Assembly (NCBI GenBank): GCA_009731375.1
Contig: BJOX01000307.1
Coordinates: 501,349-532,207, forward strand
Direction of reading: 5' to 3'
DNA length: 30,859 nt
Origin: Paulinella micropora
Lineage: Eukaryota > Cercozoa > Imbricatea > Euglyphida
In this document: positions 28,396 to 30,859 of the stretch, one piece after another
How the letters are laid out: every line of letters starts with the position of its first letter
How positions within the stretch are numbered: position 1 is the stretch's first letter
Translations under genes and position numbers: made by a program
The notes under the pieces: generated by a model
Seen by the model: only the letters and a program-made list of their open reading frames with translations
Told to the model about the DNA's origin: nothing
Databases searched by the model: none

Positions 28396-28699
28396 CAAAG
28401 TAATCTATCACTCAAACGCAGAGTTTAGGGAAGCTACCCGCTAAGGGTAAAGAATAACCGAAGAAAAGACTTTTAATGTCTTTGGGTCACACAAAATGTG
28501 GTGACCTTAACAGAATGGTAATACTCATTTGATTCTAGGCATTCCAGACTATGATTCGCGAATACTCTAGAAAGTGTCCTTGTCAGTAATAAAGGTATTA
28601 ATAACTGTCCTGCCTATGAACTTGCCTATGACTAAGACTATCCAAATTACCGGTAAATTGACTAGGTGGAGTAACGGGTATTAATAGTACATTACAACG
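28396..28699 (-). repeat. Right LTR (5' LTR of the copia element), 304 bp
   Basis: It is near-identical to 21206-21510. In element orientation it precedes the PBS and Gag, so it would hold the promoter. It is followed on the plus strand by the target copy GGACA (28700-28704). Confidence 0.9.
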
Positions 28700-28704
28700 G
28701 GACA
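28700..28704 (+). repeat. Target-site duplication GGACA, right copy
   Basis: It is identical to 21201-21205 and abuts the right LTR. Together they show that the element entered by integrase and that the flanking DNA was once continuous. Confidence 0.85.
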
Positions 28705-30043
28705 ATGAAGCAACTTTGACCTTATCAGCAGATCATTTAACTTAGCATGCTCTGTCTTGAGTTTTACTTATGCCCCACCAGCAATTGCAGCGAACTATAA
28801 CAAATGTTATATGGATTGTCTGGCTCCTATTAGATAAATTCAACTTCAAACCCGTAGCGGTGTTTATCTGTGTGATGTACATGAAGTAGTGTTTATCTGT
28901 GTGATTATTTGGAAGGCTGAAACTTCTATGAAGGACTTTCTGACACTTGAAAACCACGATAATGGAAGTGGTGCGGGATGTATGTTTCAAAAGTGTAATG
29001 GTGATAGTAAGATTAATATCTCAACTTCGCAAATAGTAAAGGATGCTTTTAGAACAACAATGACAGATGTAGGTGGAGATGTTGCCGTTAGTGTTAAAGC
29101 TATGTTTGGTGAACCTGTTGTTAATGTCCGTCGCCATAATGATGCCTGTATCGCGGATGGAAGTGGGCAGCTCTCTGTCGTCAATGTCGCTTACAACGAG
29201 CCTAAGTATTTCTGTGGCGGTTCTATTACTTCTGCTGAGGCTGGCATCAGTGTTAAGATTAATTTCTGTATGCTTTACAATACTATTTTTGCTCTTGATA
29301 AGACTATTATGTTTCCAGAGATTTTGAATATGCGGATTGTGTGGCAACAGACCCCTAAAATTTATTATTACAATAACGACCCCTTATCAATTGCTGGCGG
29401 AGCGCTTGTTGCTGCTGCTGGTAATGTAAGTGTTTCTAAACTTAACTTGTTCCTTGCTGTAGAGACTAATCCCGAGGTCATTCAATCAATTCAACAAAAG
29501 GTGGCGAGTGCTGAAGGTATGAGTTTTAATATTGATTATCCTTATGTTTATAAAAATTCCATTGCTCAATCCACTACACAAAATATCATTCTCCGCTTTG
29601 ATAGGGGACATGGTAAAAGGTTGAAGAAAATTTATCACACACTCTTTAACAACACAGAAAACAAGAATACCGCTTATGATATTGATAACAGAGCAAACGC
29701 TAAGACTACCAGTTTTCACACCACACTTGACGGGGCACGACTTCAGGAATTTGAAATATTTCCAGCTAGTTTTGAAGATTATATGTGCTTGAAACTTAAA
29801 CTTGAAGGTTCTGTTTTAATGAATTCAAATGTGTATCAATACAACTGGTTCTGGGTTGATACTTGGGATAATATCCGCCCGCTGTGGAGCAAATACTAAA
29901 ATGAAGTTAGCGGGCTTGACCTTTCCAATGAGAGGCTATGGGAGTTCATTAGCACTACACAGAATAATGCTCATCAACACGTAAGTGTAGCAATCACTCA
30001 GCGGGAGGTTCAGGTTAAGTCAAATATAATATCCATTTCATAA
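28705..30043 (+). pseudogene. Major capsid protein (double jelly-roll), 3' fragment, with three in-frame stops
   Basis: It is the main shell protein of PLV-type capsids. The frame in register with 21078 reads TGA (28706-28708), then SNFDLISRSFNLACSVLSF and PPAIAANYNKCYMD, TAA (28835-28837) and TRSGVYLCDV. It continues open to TAA 29897-29899. After that it still reads as capsid sequence (NEVSGLDLSNERLWEFISTT) to TAA 30041-30043. Family hallmarks are ILRFDRGHGKRLKKIY, HTTLDGARLQEFEIFP and VYQYNWFWVDTWDN. With the 5' piece the gene would be about 489 codons, normal for this family. A 17-bp repeat (28860-28876 and 28889-28905, offset 29) may mark a small duplication. Confidence 0.8.
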
Positions 30044-30142
30044 ACACACAATCAGCCAAAACAAAAAATTAAAAAAAAATTAGATTTATTTTTTTCATTC
30101 AATATAATATATTTGTTTTTGAGGTAGTCAAAAACAAAAACA

Positions 30143-30745
30143 ATGAGTACACACCAGAGAAATTTAATTGCGCAAAATCCAGACGGAGATTTTTTAAACA
30201 TCAGGGTCGGATATGATGGTGGTATTAAAACTGATAATATGAAAACTGCTTTTGAAACACTAGTTGGACAATTACCTCCAGTTGTTCAGGAAATATTTCC
30301 TTACATTATTAATACAAGGGTATGGACTAAAACAGAAACAAAATCTTCTGTGTCATTTTTGAATAATATGGCAGAATTAAAAACTCAAGCCAATAACACG
30401 GCGGATGCTATCCTAACAAGTAAAAGAAGAATAAAATATCGGACTGGTATGGGAGTTGTTGATCGCTTCACTGCTATATGAACAACTGATGACACAAAAG
30501 CCTATTATTCGTGTGTAGGAATTGGTGAAAGTGATTTTTCAAATGGTTTTTATTTGTATGAAACTAATGTCGGGATGAATATTCTAAAAGCCGAAGGAGG
30601 GGCTACAGCTTTCATTCAACAAGCAAACTGGGATGTCCCGTGCAATGGAACAAAATATATGCTTGTTATTGATTGGAATAAAGGAAATGTATTCCAAATT
30701 CAATTTCAATATTGAAGCTTTGGTGTTATAAAGTTTTCTAAATAA
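30143..30745 (+). pseudogene. Virion-type protein with C-terminal beta domain, two in-frame TGA
   Basis: It lies 99 nt downstream of the MCP on the same strand. It starts STHQRNLIAQNPDGDFLNIR. A helical part (VSFLNNMAELKTQANNTAD) leads to KYRTGMGVVDRFTAI, TGA (30479-30481), CVGIGESDFSNGFYLYETN, and KYMLVIDWNKGNVFQIQFQY. A second TGA (30713-30715), SFGVIKFSK and TAA 30743-30745 follow. The pattern YxxG...RFTA...GIG...GF...GNVFQIQ resembles a beta-rich domain found in virion proteins of PLVs and giant viruses. The segments on both sides of each TGA fit that pattern, so they were one gene. Its exact role is unknown. Confidence 0.6.
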
Positions 30746-30859
30746 ATAAAATAAATAAAATAAATAAAATAAATAAAATAAATAAAATAAATAAAATAAA
30801 TAAAATAAATAAAATAAATAAAATAAATAAAATAAATAAAATAAATAAAATAAATAAAA
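30740..30859. repeat. 9-bp tandem repeat AAATAAATA to the window end
   Basis: At least 13 units of AAATAAATA run without visible variation to the last base. The window therefore probably ends where an assembler could not cross the repeat. It begins at the stop of the last viral gene. Confidence 0.9.

Larger units (their letters stand above)
21206..28699 (-). mobile_element. Ty1/copia LTR retrotransposon inserted in the MCP gene
   Basis: This 7,494-bp element has two near-identical LTRs, a 5-bp target duplication, a primer-binding site next to the 5' LTR and a polypurine tract next to the 3' LTR. The minus-strand coding order is Gag, protease, integrase, RT, RNase H. That order, with integrase before RT, defines the Ty1/copia superfamily. 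The LTRs differ by two substitutions and one single-base indel, so the insertion is young. The coding region nevertheless has frame breaks near 28303, 26580, 25400, 24715 and 22890. The breaks are either real (a non-autonomous copy) or assembly errors. Confidence 0.9.
9505..30859. mobile_element. Integrated, decayed polinton-like virus / virophage-type element (partial)
   Basis: The diagnostic set is present: rve-type integrase, packaging ATPase with Walker A and B, Ulp1/adenovirus-type protease, double jelly-roll MCP and penton-like minor capsid protein. Accessory GIY-YIG, CxCG zinc-finger, S74 fibre and small membrane proteins accompany them. Integrase and acidic protein are on the minus strand, and all structural genes are on plus. 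No DNA polymerase B, primase or helicase is visible, and neither terminus is defined. Nearly all genes carry stops or shifts, and a copia element splits the MCP gene. It is therefore an endogenous relic, although some indels may be sequencing errors. Confidence 0.85.

Noticed and set aside
21206-28699. The 305-bp repeats as an assembly duplication or viral terminal repeats
   Set aside because: They abut a PBS and a PPT, enclose Gag-Pol in copia order, and are flanked by a matching 5-bp target duplication.
9781-30745. A full ciliate-type genetic code (TAA/TAG as Gln throughout)
   Set aside because: TAA is the only sensible stop at 16035 and 30041, and CAA and CAG still supply most Gln codons. 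Kept only as a weaker alternative in the findings.
30740-30859. CRISPR array or telomere
   Set aside because: It is a plain 9-bp A/T tandem repeat without spacers and without a known telomere unit.

Overview
The window is nuclear DNA of an unidentified, probably unicellular eukaryote. Evidence for this is spliced host-type genes, polypyrimidine-AG acceptor sites, long poly-serine tracts, simple repeats and two kinds of retrotransposon. Most of the right two thirds is an integrated, decayed relative of polinton-like viruses (PLVs) and virophages. I cannot name the host.

Layout. Positions 1-5190 are host-like, moderately GC-rich DNA. The main gene there (about 1237-4643) encodes an N-terminal chromodomain, a Lys/Pro/Glu/Ala repeat region, a long poly-Ser tract, a conserved-looking middle and two ZZ-type zinc fingers, with a 52-nt intron. 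Positions 5190-6720 hold fold-backs, a 367-bp tandem duplication and T tracts. Positions 6740-9366 (minus strand) are a truncated retroelement with a zinc-knuckle Gag and a DIRS-like reverse transcriptase. From about 9.5 kb to the window end runs the AT-rich virus.

The viral block reads: CxCG zinc-finger protein (+), DDE integrase (-), acidic protein (-), long tail-fibre-like protein ending in a peptidase S74 chaperone domain (+), two-helix membrane protein, small virion-like protein, FtsK/HerA (A32-like) packaging ATPase, small basic Gly-rich protein, coiled-coil protein, hypothetical protein, adenovirus-type (Ulp1-like) protease, GIY-YIG nuclease, minor capsid (penton) protein, major capsid protein (MCP) and another virion-type protein. 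This is a morphogenesis module plus an integrase. No DNA polymerase, primase or helicase is visible, so the element is incomplete here. Almost every viral gene has an in-frame stop or frameshift.

A 7.5-kb Ty1/copia retrotransposon (21206-28699, minus strand) sits inside the MCP gene. Its LTRs of 305 and 304 bp differ by two substitutions and one indel. It is flanked by a 5-bp target duplication (GGACA), and the MCP frame resumes exactly on the far side. Its PBS and PPT abut the LTRs. Its pol is broken, and the YVDD block of its reverse transcriptase appears to be missing.

Other signals worth attention are conserved double-hairpin modules between viral genes, matching palindromes just upstream of two viral start codons, GC-rich palindromic inserts inside the ATPase and protease genes, and in-frame stops that could all have arisen by C-to-T or G-to-A transitions (or, less likely, reflect stop reassignment). 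Two of those stops are followed by reading frames that end in ATGA overlaps with the next gene.
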